Below, in pieces: positions 1 to 11,653 of a stretch of 64,000 nucleotides of DNA. This DNA comes from Calliphora vicina. Lineage: Eukaryota; Arthropoda; Insecta; Diptera; Calliphoridae. The position numbers and the translations under genes are program-made. Location: contig NC_088780.1 in assembly GCF_958450345.1 (NCBI RefSeq), positions 40,726,033-40,790,032 on the forward strand, read 5' to 3'. Each line of letters starts with the position of its first letter. Position 1 is the first letter of the stretch. The notes below the pieces were generated by a model. It saw only the letters and a program-made list of their open reading frames with translations. It was not told the origin of the DNA and did no database searches.

Positions 1-228
<228 letters not shown>

Positions 229-330
229 GGCTTAATGGACTCCGCTTTATAGGGTCGGAAATGAAAAATGTAGAAATTACAAACGGAATGACAAGCTTAT
301 ATATACGAAGGTGAAGGGTATAAATATACA
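229..330 (-). repeat. Dispersed repeat D core
   Basis: This is the reverse complement of the unit at about 47505-47648. Both carry a CATGTCCGTCTG-type block, an ACCCTATAAAG block and a TTTCTACATTTTTCATTT block in the same order. The 47 kb copy has roughly 30 extra bases between two of the blocks. Looser relatives with GTCCGTCTGTCTG runs lie near 17850, 25960, 38770 and 60750. No coding potential is seen, and the class of the repeat is not established. Confidence 0.7.
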
Positions 331-1001
331 CATTTTTTTTTCATAAAAAAATATGTTTTCTTTTAGAAATGATGATGAAATTGGAGCATTTTACATGGTA
401 AGTTTAATGTGAAATTATAATTTATCGCTATAGACCAAACAATTGGACATCAATTTTATATAAAAAACTTTTTAACTTTTCGTCATCAAATGCGTCCAGT
501 GTAAAAGGAACTCATTCAAGAACAATACTGGAGGAACAATCTGTATAGCCGTTCGTAGAAGGGGATATTGATCAAATTACTGGTTCAAATGGTGAGAAAA
601 TGGATATTTACATGCTTTAAATTTACATTTTAATCTTATATTTGGTATTATTGTAATAATTTGTAAATTTGTTTATAATAATAAAAAAATAATTAAAACT
701 AACAAATTGCTTTTTTATTAATATAAGAAAAAGCTATTGCAGATATACTATATATTATTAACTAGTAGCAATATAATATTACTAACTTATTGTCACAATT
801 TTAATGTTGACTGTTAACAATTTTTTTGCTTAATTTCACAAACTCGTTGTTAAACCTTTTATTGAGAGTTAACAATTTTAAGTAACAAAAATATTTTTTG
901 TATGTACAAAGTCGGTTGTTGGTGCCTTTTCAATTAAAAAATTAATTGTATTGACGAATATGGTAATTAATATGACAATTGATTTGTCGTAATTTTTTTT
1001 T
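331..1001. other. AT-rich stretch, no gene seen
   Basis: I find no ORF of note, inverted repeat or recognisable element. Short homopolymer runs dominate. Confidence 0.6.
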
Positions 1002-1427
1002 GTAATGATTAAATAATTCTGAAATTTGTTTAACAAAATTTTTAAAAATTTGAAAATGGAGTTTTGAAACTGCCGTTAAAAATATATATTTTGTTGGTTA
1101 TACCTGCGAATAGGTTAACGGTATCCTACATATGCAAGTAAATATGGATATAGTTTAAGTAAAAATAAGCTTTTATTTTAATATATCTCAAAATTTGTTA
1201 ATTTTGTTCCTACATTTCTTGTTCTAGTGGCCTGAGGCACGTTAATGACCTGGCGATTTTTTAATAACTTTAACATTTTTTAACCATTTTTCGTGTTTTA
1301 TATCTTATTAGAATGAGAATTACGTACACATTTCGATTCTTTTAAATTAAATTGCAAAAGTAATTATTTAATAGCAAAATTTTTACAAAAACTGAAAAAA
1401 ATTGAATTTTTTCCCCTTGTAAATGCA
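1002..1427 (-). repeat. Foldback family A fragment
   Basis: This matches about 420 bases of the right arm of the complete family A element at 9458-11559. Shared landmarks, in order, are AACTGCCGTTAAAA, AGGTTAACGGTATCCTAC, TTCTAGTGGCCTGA and TTTTTCCCCTTGTAAATGCA. The terminal part of the arm is missing. The match stops at about 1427, some 50 bases before foldback B begins. It is non-coding. Confidence 0.88.
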
Positions 1428-1476
1428 ATCATGATAGAAATACAAAATTTCATATTTAACTATAGTTTTATATATG

Positions 1477-4043
1477 TGGGGGATTTCATGTCAAGTGAAC
1501 CAACTTTTGAAATCGATGTCTTCCGCTCGGGATGAAATTTGCACCAAGGTTAGCTCTATTGGATAGTAACTCAGACACAATTTTTCAACAACATCGGTCG
1601 AGAACTCTCTGAGTTATAGGGGGTAAAATTTTGACAATTTGGTCAAACAGGGGTTTTTTCTTATCCATGTAACTTATTACCTATTGTTCTTAGCAAAATG
1701 TGTTCCAAATAGTATAGATAGCTATTTCTTCGATCTTTCGAAAAAAATATTTAAAAAAAAAAATAAAAAATTTTTAATATTTTTTTTCCGAAATCAAAAA
1801 CTTTTTTGACTTTTTTTAAAATACGCTATTTTTTTTTATTTTTTTTTTTTTCTTAAAATAAAGTTTAGATATTTTCCTTGAACACCTACTTGGTCGCTTA
1901 GTGGGATGCGAGTGGGATATCTATCAAAATAAATATTTTGTAACTCAAAACATAAAATTTTTGACTTTTTTTGCAAAATCAAAAACTTTGTTGACTTTTT
2001 TTTTTCAAAATGGACCCTTTTTTAATCTTTTTTTTTAGGTCAAACAAAAGCTTAGATATTATCCTTGAAGACCCTTTTGGTCGCTTAGTGGGATGCGAGT
2101 GGGATATCTATCAAAATAAATATTTTTTAACTCAAGACTTACAATTTTTGACTTTTTTTTTTGCAAATACGATTTTTTTTCCAAATGGGCCCTTTTTTTA
2201 AAATTTTTTTTGTAGTCAAAAGAAAGCTTAGGTCCATTCCTTTAAGATATTTTTAGTCCCTTAGTGGGATGCGAGTAGGATATCTATCACAATAAATATT
2301 TTGTAACGCAAGACATACAATTTTTTAATTTTTTTTTGCAAAATCAAAATTTTTTTCCAATATGGGCCCTTTTTTAATTTTTTTTTTTGCTCAAAAGAAA
2401 GCCTAGGTCCATTCCTTTAAGATATTTTTAGTCCCTTAGTGGGATGCGAGTGGGATATCTATCAAAATAAATATTTTGTAACGCAAGACATACAATTTTT
2501 TAATTTTTTTTTGCAAAATCGAAATTTTTTTCCAATATGGGACTTTTTTTTTAAAATTTTTTTTGCTCAAAAGAAAGCTTAGGTCTTTTCCTTTAAGACC
2601 TATTTTGTCACTTAGGAAGATGTGAGTAGGATATCTATTAAAATAAAAATGTTGTAACTCAAGACATTCAATTATTGACTTTTTTTTTGCAAATTCGAAT
2701 TTTTTTTCAAAATGGGCCCTTTTTTAAAAATTTTTTTTTAGTCAAAAGAAAGCTTAGGTCCATTCCTTTAAGATATTTTAGGTCCCTTAGTGGGATACGA
2801 GTGGGATATCTATCAAAATAAATATTTTGTAACTCAAGATATACAATTTTTGATTTTTTGGCAAAATCAAAAACTTTTTTGACTTTTTTTTAAAATGGGC
2901 CCTTTTTGTAATTTTTTTTTTTGCTATAAAGAAAGCTTAGGCCTATTCCTTTAAGATGGTTTTGATCGCTTAGTGGGATGCGAGTGCGATATATATCAAA
3001 ATAAATGTTTTGTAACTCAAGACATACAATTTTTGTGTTAAAACATTTATTTTGATAGATATCCCACTCGCATCCCACTAAGGGACTAAAAATATCTTAA
3101 AGGAATGGACCTAGGCTTTCTTTTGAGCAAAAAAAAAAAATTAAAAAAGGGCCCATATTGGAAAAAAATTTTGATTTTGCAAAAAAAAATTAAAAAATTG
3201 TATGTCTTGCGTTACAAAATATTTATTTTGATAGATATCCTACTCGCATCCCACTAAGGGACTAAAAATATCTTAAAGGAATGGACCTAAGCTTTCTTTT
3301 GACTACAAAAAAAATTTAAAAAAAAGGGCCCATTTGGAAAAAAAATCGTATTTGCAAAAAAAAAAGTCAAAAATTGTAAGTCTTGAGTTAAAAAATATTT
3401 ATTTTGATAGATATCCCACTCGCATCCCACTAAGCGACCAAAAGGGTCTTCAAGGATAATATCTAAGCTTTTGTTTGACCTAAAAAAAAAGATTAAAAAA
3501 GGGTCCATTTTGAAAAAAAAAAGTCAACAAAGTTTTTGATTTTGCAAAAAAAGTCAAAAATTTTATGTTTTGAGTTACAAAATATTTATTTTGATAGATA
3601 TCCCACTCGCATCCCACTAAGCGACCAAGTAGGTGTTCAAGGAAAATATCTAAACTTTATTTTAAGAAAAAAAAAAAAATAAAAAAAAATAGCGTATTTT
3701 AAAAAAAAGTCAAAAAAGTTTTTGATTTCGGAAAAAAAATATTAAAAATTTTTTATTTTTTTTTTTAAATATTTTTTTTCGAAAGATCGAAGAAATAGCT
3801 ATCTATACTATTTGGAACACATTTTGCTAAGAACAATAGGTAATAAGTTACATGGATAAGAAAAAACCCCTGTTTGACCAAATTGTCAAAATTTTACCCC
3901 CTATAACTCAGAGAGTTCTCGACCGATGTTGTTGAAAAATTGTGTCTGAGTTACTATCCAATAGAGCTAGCCTTGGTGCAAATTTCATCCCGATCGGAAG
4001 ACATCGATTTCAAAAGTTGGTTCACTTGACATGAAATCCCCCA
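1477..4043. mobile_element. Foldback element, family B (complete)
   Basis: The two ends are inverted copies starting TGGGGGATTTCATGTCAAG. The right arm (about 3036-4043) is the reverse complement of the first kilobase or so of the left side. The interior consists of tandem units of about 175-188 bases around a GTGGGATGCGAG block, at about 1902, 2090, 2265, 2441, 2617, 2791 and 2974. Four inverted units follow, at about 3073, 3257, 3432 and 3620. There is no transposase; the short ORFs here are products of the repeat and its T-runs. No convincing target duplication is visible: both flanks are TATA-like. A 491-bp relative lies at 19430-19920. Superfamily is not assigned. Confidence 0.9.
1900..3622. 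repeat. Tandem units of 175-188 bp inside foldback B
   Basis: Seven direct units and four inverted units share the order CTTAG-TGGGATGCGAG-ATATCTATCAAAATAAATA, then a poly-T or poly-A spacer. Spacing between successive anchors is 188, 175, 176, 176, 174 and 183 bases on the direct side. The units differ by point changes and by the length of T-runs. The unequal unit number (7 against 4) means about 550 bases near the centre lack an inverted partner. Confidence 0.88.
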
Positions 4044-4347
4044 TGTATATAAAAAAATAGAGGGTATGCGTTCCAAAATTCCAAAAAACATTCTAATTTA
4101 CAAATTTTGAAATCAGACAATTTGTATACTTTATGTATTGTGCAAAATATTGCCCACCCTAATATGTATGAATAAGTTCGAATACGAGAATATTGTAAAT
4201 TAGTACTTATTAAGTGAAAACTATAAAATACATTTCACTGCCTACACGTGTAGATGAGTTTACTAATACACTCACTGACTCATTCTAGTGTAAACACATA
4301 CACTTAACGCTCTTACATAGTTGTGTTAGATATAAGCAAATACATAT
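4044..4347. other. No gene seen
   Basis: This is AT-rich sequence between two elements. No ORF or repeat structure is recognised. Confidence 0.5.
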
Positions 4348-6655
4348 TAGGATGACCCCGTTTATATGGAGGAAAAATAAGGTGTCGATATTCCCAACTA
4401 AAATTAAAGTTTAGTTTGTTTGCAGATACCATTTCGTAAAATTTAAAGGGTTACATTTTTTAGGGTTTTAACGTCACAGTAAGCACTTTAAAAAAAAACT
4501 AAGTTTCTGGAACACATTTTCCCCGTTTGAGGAATTGGCAAATAAAAAATTTCAAAAGTTATAATGCCGTTGATTAAAAGACATTTGTAACGTTATTAGT
4601 TCCAAGTTTTGGTATTATATCTGTAACTGTTTTATATTTACATTTTACATTAATTAAAATTTTGTATTTTCCTACCATATTATAATTTTTTTAGTTTGGC
4701 ATCCGAAAAATTTAAAAAATTATTTAATTTTACTAAAATATCAATCTTCAATTACTAAGGTTTTTACAAACATCAAATACTTACATATATGAAAAGTCTT
4801 TTTGTACACTTCAGAAGCTCTTTGTACCTAGGGTTTTTAATTTCCCGACCTTTTTTGATTCCCGGGAATCGGTAAAATTTTTATTTACATTCCCGGGTAC
4901 CCGGCTATTCCCGAAATATATAATAATACTGTAAAAATTTATTTGAATAAAATTTTTATCATTTCAATGTGTACAAGAAGGTACCAAAAAGTGCTAAAGT
5001 AGTTATCAAGTAAATTTTGATAAAATGTTAAACATTGGTTCCTTCAGTCAATCGAAAATATACTAATAGGTTGTTATTTGGAACTCGAGAAACAATGGTT
5101 GGATTAGATCAAATCTGGGTAAACAGTTAGGTACATCACAAAACAGTTCACCAAAGTGAAATATTTTGATATATCAAACTTGACGGGTGCTCAAGAGGAA
5201 ATAATGAAATTGGTACATTTTCTCCTCATGGAACTTTTTTAATATTTAAAATTATTTAACAAATCGACATCAAATTTAGCTAATAGAACAAATAGTACTA
5301 TTTCGTTTTTATTTTTTTTTTTATAATAATTGATATAGAAATATGAAATTAAGCTTATATGGTACTGAGTGAGTTAGAAACCATGGTGTACCTTTATTAT
5401 AATTTTAATTTTTGAATAGAAAGTTAGAATCCACACAAATGGGACTTATAGTTTTCGTACTTTTTGTATATATTGAAAGAAACAAATTTGTTTCTACATT
5501 CCCGGGTACCCGGCTATTCCCCAAATATATAATAATACGGTAAACTATGAATATTGTAGCAAAATTGCATATAGAAACTTTAGTGTTTTAATTATTATAT
5601 ATAGAACTTCGTAGTAAAAAATTCAATTTGAGCTTTATTCACTAAAAGCTTAATCCGTAATTAAAAAATGTCAGCCTTTCATTTAATAAATCCATTCCCA
5701 ATATCTAATTATTTAGCTTCCTTCAAAAGCTTAATTTAAATTGAATTAATTTTGAAGTTAATTAATAAGAGAATTTATTCAAACTTTGAATGATTAAATT
5801 TTTGTTGATTCAAATCTACTACAAATTGAGTTAAAATGTCTTTTCCTCATTCAGTTTTATTTAACTTTTAATAATTTTCAAAATGAATTGAACTAAATTT
5901 TCTTAATTCTTTTAGTAAAAGCAATGAATTTAATACATTTAACTGAATAGTTAAGAGATAAAATTTATGTTTATCTCGAAAATTTCCAAATTATTGGATT
6001 CAAAGGTGAATTTTTATAATACAACATCTGCAAAATACATTCATTATAAAGCTGACATTGTTACCAAGGACTATTACTGTGTTTCCTTTCAAGGCCAATT
6101 CTATACTTGAAAATACCTAATGGTGTGCCGTGATCAAAAGTAGGTGTCTTTGTTCTACTAGTGTTTTCTGGAATGAGTCGCACTGGTCAATCTTGGCTTT
6201 GAAGATTATTCACCTTTATTTCTAGATCGTGCAATTTTCCATATGCTTTTTTAAATGTGCATTCGAAAAACCCCAAATTAATAATAATAATAAGTGGTCG
6301 TTATTGCCGAGATATAAACGAAAAAACACTTTTTTTTTTTAAAAAAATAGAGTCCCGGGAATCCCGACTAAAAATCCCGGGAATTGGGTAGTGAAAAATT
6401 TGCAAAATTCCCGGAAAATTTGTCCCGGAAATTCCCGGGATAAAAACCCTAGTTGTACCAAACTTTCTTTTATGTCAGTATCTGTTTAAATTCATAAGTT
6501 ATATTTGATATGCAAGTATACTCATTTTTCATGCAACTACTTCAGGATCATTGGAACCAACTCACCAAGTATTGACTCCAGGACAAACATTTTGAGAAAC
6601 GGTATCTTAGAATGAATTAAACTTTTATTTTAATTTAATTTTTTGGACCTCCCTA
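4348..6655. mobile_element. Decayed TAGG-ended element related to 19942-21099
   Basis: The left end (TAGGATGACCCCG, then an ATGGAGGAAAAATAAGGT block) and the right end (TCTTAGAATGAATTAAA, then GGACCTCCCTA) are diverged versions of the terminal sequences of the element at 19942-21099. The middle is occupied by a separate insertion at 4829-6451. Without it, the host element would be about 0.7 kb. The flanking octamers (ATACATAT and ACCCACAT) agree at only five of eight places, so the duplication is decayed or misplaced. There is no coding sequence. Confidence 0.65.
4829..6451. mobile_element. hAT-like non-autonomous element, CCCGGG-rich ends
   Basis: The termini are TAGGGTTTTTAATTTCCCG and its inverse ending AAAAACCCTA, both followed inward by several CCCGGG blocks. 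The flanking octamers TTTGTACC (4821-4828) and GTTGTACC (6452-6459) match at seven of eight positions. A block with CATTCCCGGGTACCCGG and an AAATATATAATAATAC tail occurs twice, near 4886 and 5496, so the element has an internal duplication offset by about 610 bases. No transposase is seen. A relative, split by a retrotransposon, lies at 48122-57329. The hAT assignment rests on the TAGGG end and duplication length and is an inference. Confidence 0.75.
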
Positions 6656-7239
6656 ACCCACATGGTTGTATATGAGTGTAATAATAAACCGTCATCATGA
6701 ACCTTAAATCGATGACTTTCGTTAGTAAATTAAATAAGTTAAATTTGTAATTTGCAAAAAGTAAGTACATAAAACTTGTTCAAGGTAATAAACTATTTAT
6801 GTATTGGTTAAGAATTAAACAAATCTTAAGCCATTTGATTTCTGGAAAGAGATTAATTTAAGTTTGAAAAGGATGATGGTGTGAGAATTGATGTTAATGC
6901 GGAATACTTATATATAAATATTTAATTTTGCTTGTGTTATAAAAGTAATTAAGTATAGAATTCCGAGACTATGTAAATTAATATTTACTGTTATTATTTT
7001 CTCAATGCTGATGTATCCCTGATAAAATTTAGTGTCTTCGATTCCGGTTTTGTTTGTTGCATTTTGTGAGAAGGTAGAAGGTGGACCATTTTCCATATTA
7101 AGCTCTCCTTTTAAAACCACACATGATATTCTTAATTTTTTTCTTTTTTCAAATATTTTGATATTTAGGCTTTAGTTTTAAATATATAGCGTTTAAAAGT
7201 CAGCTCATTCGATCAATGTTTTAAGATTGACGACGAAAC
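6656..7239. other. No gene seen
   Basis: This is AT-rich sequence. A 70-codon minus-strand reading frame at 6908-7120 resembles no family I know. It is treated as chance. Confidence 0.45.
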
Positions 7240-7665
7240 TATATTACATATGCGACTGACATACAGCAGCTCTTTGACACAATTGTAAACAATTACGATC
7301 CGGCCGAATGGCGACTTTTTATAGAAGGATCCATTAAAAGTCTTTAAGGAGTACTATTACATAATAGTAACGTGTACTCCTCAGTTCTCATTATTTATGG
7401 GACAGATATTAAAGAAACTTATAAAAATATGAATATAATTCTTAAATTAATAAATTACGATGCACATCGTTGTTGTGACCTTAAAGTGGTGGCTATTCTC
7501 ATGGGAGCCACCACTTTATATTTATTTTTAGGTGTATGTAATGGACCACAATTAAAAAAATTAATGAAATCAAAAGAGTTTCCCAATTTATTAACGACGG
7601 TGAAAAGGCAGCGCACTGTGGTCGGTGCTGTATGGAGTTGGCGTCCAGAAATACTTCCAGTGTAG
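7240..7665 (+). pseudogene. TE-type protein remnant (MSLKIH family), middle part
   Basis: Reading in frame from about 7246 gives a ...DPAEWRLFIEGSIKSL stretch, one in-frame stop (TAA, 7351-7353), then GVLLHNSNVYSSV and a run ending DLKVVAILMG. After a palindromic junction it resumes as GVCNGPQLKKLMKSKEF. From memory, this order (EWRLFI...SLK-VLLHN...DLK, later GPQ-KL) matches long uncharacterised arthropod proteins that behave like transposable-element products. Those have several hundred residues between the DLK and GPQ blocks, so a large internal deletion is likely. The C-terminal part of the same family appears at 8981-9388. Function is not established; an integrase-like or transposase role is conjecture. 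Confidence 0.6.
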
Positions 7666-8149
7666 GTATCAACTTGTAATTTCGGTCACGGCTTTATAAA
7701 TATGTCAGAACTATTTAATGATAAAATGGGAGTGTTTGCTGACTCATACCCACCCCCCTACCATACCTTAGCATCCAAATTCACCCCAACGCGCAGTGCG
7801 AGGTTATGACATTCTAGTTAATCAAAATTCCATATCTCGGTAATAAATAATACTACATTTATAATTTTTGGTACAATATATAATAAGGATATTACACAAA
7901 TTTTTTTCAAAAATGGGCGTAATTGGACAACTGCCACACCCACTCCACATATAAGTGAAACTATAAACTTTTTAAAATTGATAAAAAATTAAAAATCAAT
8001 AAGAATTCTTACTAAAAAAATTGCAAACTAAATCTGGGCGTGGTCGCCCGCTCATGTGAGTTTAACAAAATCAACTCCTTTTAGGCAATCCAATCAGAAT
8101 ATGTATTTTGAACTTTTGTTTTTATACGATTGCATTTTTGCCAAAATTT
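7666..8149. other. No gene seen
   Basis: This is non-coding AT-rich sequence with short phrases such as AAATGGGCGTAATTGG and CTGCCACACCCACTCC, of a type common in fly dispersed repeats. It separates the two halves of the MSLKIH-family remnant and may be inserted DNA, but no termini are visible. Confidence 0.4.
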
Positions 8150-8269
8150 TTAAATTTTTTTGCAATTATAATTTAAGCATGTTTCTAAATGACTTTCTTC
8201 AAATCTGTAGCCCTCATTTTTAATATAGTTTTTCATGATATCCTTCACTTTTCGAGCTTCTTCAGCATT
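8150..8269 (-). CDS. Possible terminal exon, 39 codons, unknown
   Basis: On the minus strand a GGTGCTTAG acceptor-like sequence is followed directly by an open stretch beginning NAEEARKVKDIMKNYIK and ending CLNYNCKKI before a TAA stop (8150-8152). The composition is charged and protein-like (E, K and R rich, with two Cys) and is not a homopolymer artefact, which is unusual for this window. There is no start codon, and the upstream exon cannot be placed. It could be the last exon of a host gene, part of a decayed element between the MSLKIH-family halves, or chance. I do not recognise the product. Confidence 0.25.
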   Translation of the reverse strand, partial: NAEEARKVKDIMKNYIKNEGYRFEESHLETCLNYNCKKI

Positions 8270-8980
8270 CTAAGCACCAAATATCAAAAATATGTGAGCG
8301 CGAAAGTTTGCAATTATAAGATGTGACTATTGCAAACACAATTTATAATAAGGACCAAATTCATAAAGTAAAAATATTAAAAGTCCGTGGAAAAGAAAAA
8401 AACAAACACAATTCTTTACATGCATAACAATAACAAAGCAACGCGAACATAAACTAACTAAACACCTCAGAAAAATTCAAAGTTGGACCTCAAAAACAAC
8501 GAGGCCGCTTTGTTATATGGGAGATAAATCAAAGAGATGCAAACGGATGCAGCTGAAATTTCCAATTTTAGAATCTTGGAATATTAACTAATAAACCTGA
8601 AAAAATCCCATTGGAGACTTCAGGGGGAACACAACTTAAACACTAGTTGAAATTGAAATATATGGACGAACGAACACTAAAAATGACACTGGACAAATAT
8701 TAGTTTTATAAAAAATACACAAGAAGCTAAACACATTGTAGTTATCTTAAAATTAAGTTAATACCTTCCAATTCAATATTCATTTTGATTTATTTCAAAA
8801 ACAAACATTTTTTTATATGGTTTTAATTGATTTAAAGTTGCGCTTTATTTTCCACTTTTTCACTCTGCAAAAACCAACTGTCAACATGGTCACACTTTTG
8901 AAGCTATTTTTGAAGAGTATAGTTGGAATAAAACAAAAACAACTATAAATATTAAAACCTTGTTTTTATAAGAAATAGCG
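8270..8980. other. No gene seen
   Basis: No supported ORF or terminal repeat is seen. A weakly unusual GC-richer stretch around 8490-8640 remains unexplained. Confidence 0.4.
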
Positions 8981-9388
8981 ATGACACATTTGGTGACAAA
9001 CTTTTCACTTTGTTTTTTTATTTTTGGTCTATGGGATCGACCAGTGTGCAGCGTGGCAAAGTTTGGAAGATGTAATAAAAAAATGGGCAATAATAAATCT
9101 GCAAATTATGAAGCTACTGTTAAGAAACTAGTGGATAGTTATGGAATAATGGGTGTCAATATGTCACTTAAAATACATTTTTTGGACAGCCACCTGGATT
9201 TTTTTCCCCACTATTTAGGAGACTTTAGTGATGAACACGGGGAGAGATTCCACCAAGACCTTGCCACAATTGAGAATCGGTACCGTGGAAAAAATACCGC
9301 CCATATGCTGGCCGAATATTGTTGGTCAATTTTTCGTGACACTACTGGTCTCTGTAAACGTAAAACCAAAAATATACACTTTTATTAA
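8981..9388 (+). pseudogene. TE-type protein remnant (MSLKIH family), C-terminal part
   Basis: The 135-codon frame is convincing from about codon 35 onward. Its landmarks in order are NKSANYEATVKKL, GVNMSLKIHFLDSHLDFFP, DEHGERFHQD, ENRYRGK and MLAEYCWS. These are shared with the protein inside the element at 15995-17616, and I recall them as the conserved C-terminal block of widespread uncharacterised arthropod TE-like proteins. The first ~34 codons are hydrophobic, do not fit the family and are probably not part of it. Together with 7240-7665 it appears to be one decayed gene about 2 kb long. No terminal inverted repeats matching the 16 kb element were found around it. The stop at 9386-9388 lies 70 bases before foldback A. 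Confidence 0.62.
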
Positions 9389-9449
9389 TAATCCTTTTTT
9401 TTATACAAATAAACTATTTAATTTGAGTTTTATATATAAATATATATGT

Positions 9450-9457
9450 ATGTATAT
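9450..9457. repeat. 8-bp target duplication of foldback A (left)
   Basis: ATGTATAT here is repeated exactly at 11560-11567, directly outside the TAGGG and CCCTA termini. It fits the hAT pattern nTnnnnAn. Confidence 0.9.
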
Positions 9458-11559
9458 TAGGGTGGCCCTTAATAAACGAAAGTTGGATTTTGGCCATTCT
9501 CACCCTCCAGTTTGGTGAACATTAGCAAAAAAATCATCCTGAAAAAATTTTAGGTAAATCGGTTGGGGTTAAGACGTGCCGCAAGCCCTCTGAAGTTTTG
9601 AGATGCATTTACAAGGGGAAAAAATGCATTTTTTTCAGTTTTTGTAAAAATTTCGCCATTAAAAAATTACTTTTGTAATTTAATTTAAAAGAATCGAAAT
9701 GTGTACGTAATTGTCGTTCTAATGAGACATAAAAAACAGAAATCGGTCAAAAAATGTTAAAGTTATTAAAAATTCGCCAGGCCATTAACGTGTCTCAGGC
9801 CACTAGAACATGAAATGTAGGAACAAAATTAACATATTTTGAGAAATATTAAAATAAAAGCTCATTTTTACTTAAAATATGTCCATATTTACTTGTATAT
9901 GAGTTTTTGTCTTCGTAGGATACCGTTAACCTATTCTTAGGTATGAACAAAAAAATTTAATTTTTTTAACGGCAGTTTCAAAACTCCATTTTCAAATTTT
10001 TAAAAATTTTGTTAAACAAATTTCAGAATTTTTTGATCATCTCATTGGGATTTATTAAGAGTATAATAGGGAATTAAATCGTGAAAAAATTATGAAAATA
10101 TCTCTTATAGTTTTTCCGTACCTGCGATTTAAATTTTGAAATTTTCGAGAAAAACCAATTATTTGGCAATTTTTAGGCCAATGAACTCTATTTCCTTACT
10201 CTTATGAATTTTAAGTAAAACCTATTCAGAATATTATAGTCCAGATAATTCAAAATATACTCTGAAACTTCTACTAAAATCGGAAGACGTTAACTCTTAA
10301 ATCGTGAAGGTCAAAGGTAAAATTTTTCAATATTTGGAATTTCTCTTGGAAAGATTTCGAAATGATCGAAATGTTGTATATTTTTGGGCCGATTTTGATG
10401 AAATTTAACAAAAATATAACATAAACTCTAGGGTTTATAATAACAGCACAAGAATGGAAATTAACGCTTAATGGCACTTGGGGTTAAAATGACACCAAAC
10501 TTTTAAAATCATAATTTTTTATGGTTTTAGAAGTTTGGGGTCATTTTAACACCAAGTGCTATATAGGGTTAATTTTAATTTTTCTGCTGGATTTGTGTTA
10601 TATTTTTGTTAAATTTCATCAAAATCGGCCCAAAAATATACAACATTTCGAACATTTCAAAATCTTTCCAAGAGAAATTCCAAATATTGAAAAATTTGAC
10701 CTTTGACCTTCACGATTTAAGGGTTAACGTTTTTTGATTTTAGTAAAAGTTTCAGAGTATATTTAGAATTATCTGGACTATAATATTCTAATTAAGTTTT
10801 GCTTAAAATTTATAAGAGTAAGAAAATAGAGCTCATTGGCCTAAAAATTGCCAAATAATTGGTTTTTCTCGAAAATTTCAAAATTTAAATCGCAGGTACG
10901 GAAAAACTATAAGAGATATTTTCATAATTTTTTCACGATTTAATTCCCTATTATACTCTTAATAAATCCCAATGAGATGATCAAAAAATTCTGAAATTTG
11001 TTTAACAAAATTTTTAAAAATTTGAAAATGGAGTTTTGAAACTGCCGTTAAAAAAATTAATTTTTTTTGTTCATACCTAAGAATAGGTTAACGGTATCCT
11101 ACGAAGACAAAAACTCATATACAAGTAAATATGGACATATTTTAAGTAAAAATGAGCTTTTATTTTAATATTTCTCAAAATATGTTAATTTTGTTCCAAC
11201 ATTTCTTGTTCTAGTGGCCTGAGACACGTTAATGGCCTGGCGAATTTTTAATAACTTTAAAATTTTGTAACCGATTTCTGTTTTTTATGTCTCATTAGAA
11301 CGACAATTACGTACACATTTCGATTCTTTTAAATTGAATTACAAAAGTAATTTTTTAATGGCAAAATTTTTACAAAAACTGAAAAAAATGAATTTTTTCC
11401 CCTTGTAAATGCATCTCAAAACTTCAGAGGGCTTGCGGCACGTCTTAACCCCAACCGATTTACCTAAAATTTTTTCAGGATGATTTTTTTACTAATGTTC
11501 ACCAAACTGGGGGGTGAGAATGGCCAAAATCCAACTTTCGTTTATTAAGGGCCACCCTA
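9458..11559. mobile_element. Foldback element, family A (complete, 2.1 kb palindrome)
   Basis: The element begins TAGGGTGGCCC and ends with the inverse GGGCCACCCTA. Each arm is about 1.03 kb and the two are nearly perfect reverse complements throughout. The only unpaired loop is a few tens of bases around 10503-10525. Exact 8-bp duplications flank it. The ORFs inside (10274-10477 and 10521-10706) are mirror images of one another and are not genes. Family A fragments occur at 1002-1427, 21390-22210 and 40300-44186. The YARNG-type end and nTnnnnAn duplication fit hAT transposition; the inverted-dimer architecture is unusual for a hAT MITE. Confidence 0.93.
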
Positions 11560-11567
11560 ATGTATAT
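11560..11567. repeat. 8-bp target duplication of foldback A (right)
   Basis: Exact copy of 9450-9457. Confidence 0.9.
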
Positions 11568-11653
11568 TAAGGAAAAAAAATTGTCATTTATATATTTAGG
11601 AATATACAAAAAACATGATAGGTACAAAATAATATATGTATGTATGTACTAAC

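Noticed and set aside
2010..3508. Repeated ~60-73-codon frames with identical MDPFLIFFFRSNKS-like starts on both strands
   Set aside because: They arise from the inverted and tandem units of foldback B and consist largely of T-run translation.
1477..4043. Possible CRISPR array because of regularly spaced repeats
   Set aside because: Units are contiguous, diverged and arranged as inverted arms; spacers are homopolymer runs. The organism is evidently a eukaryote.
8981..9083. First 34 codons of the 9 kb frame as the true N-terminus
   Set aside because: Hydrophobic and unlike the family; the recognised homology starts at NKSANYEATV.
10274..10706. Mirror-image ORFs in the centre of foldback A
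   Set aside because: They are the same sequence read from both arms of the palindrome, without any domain.
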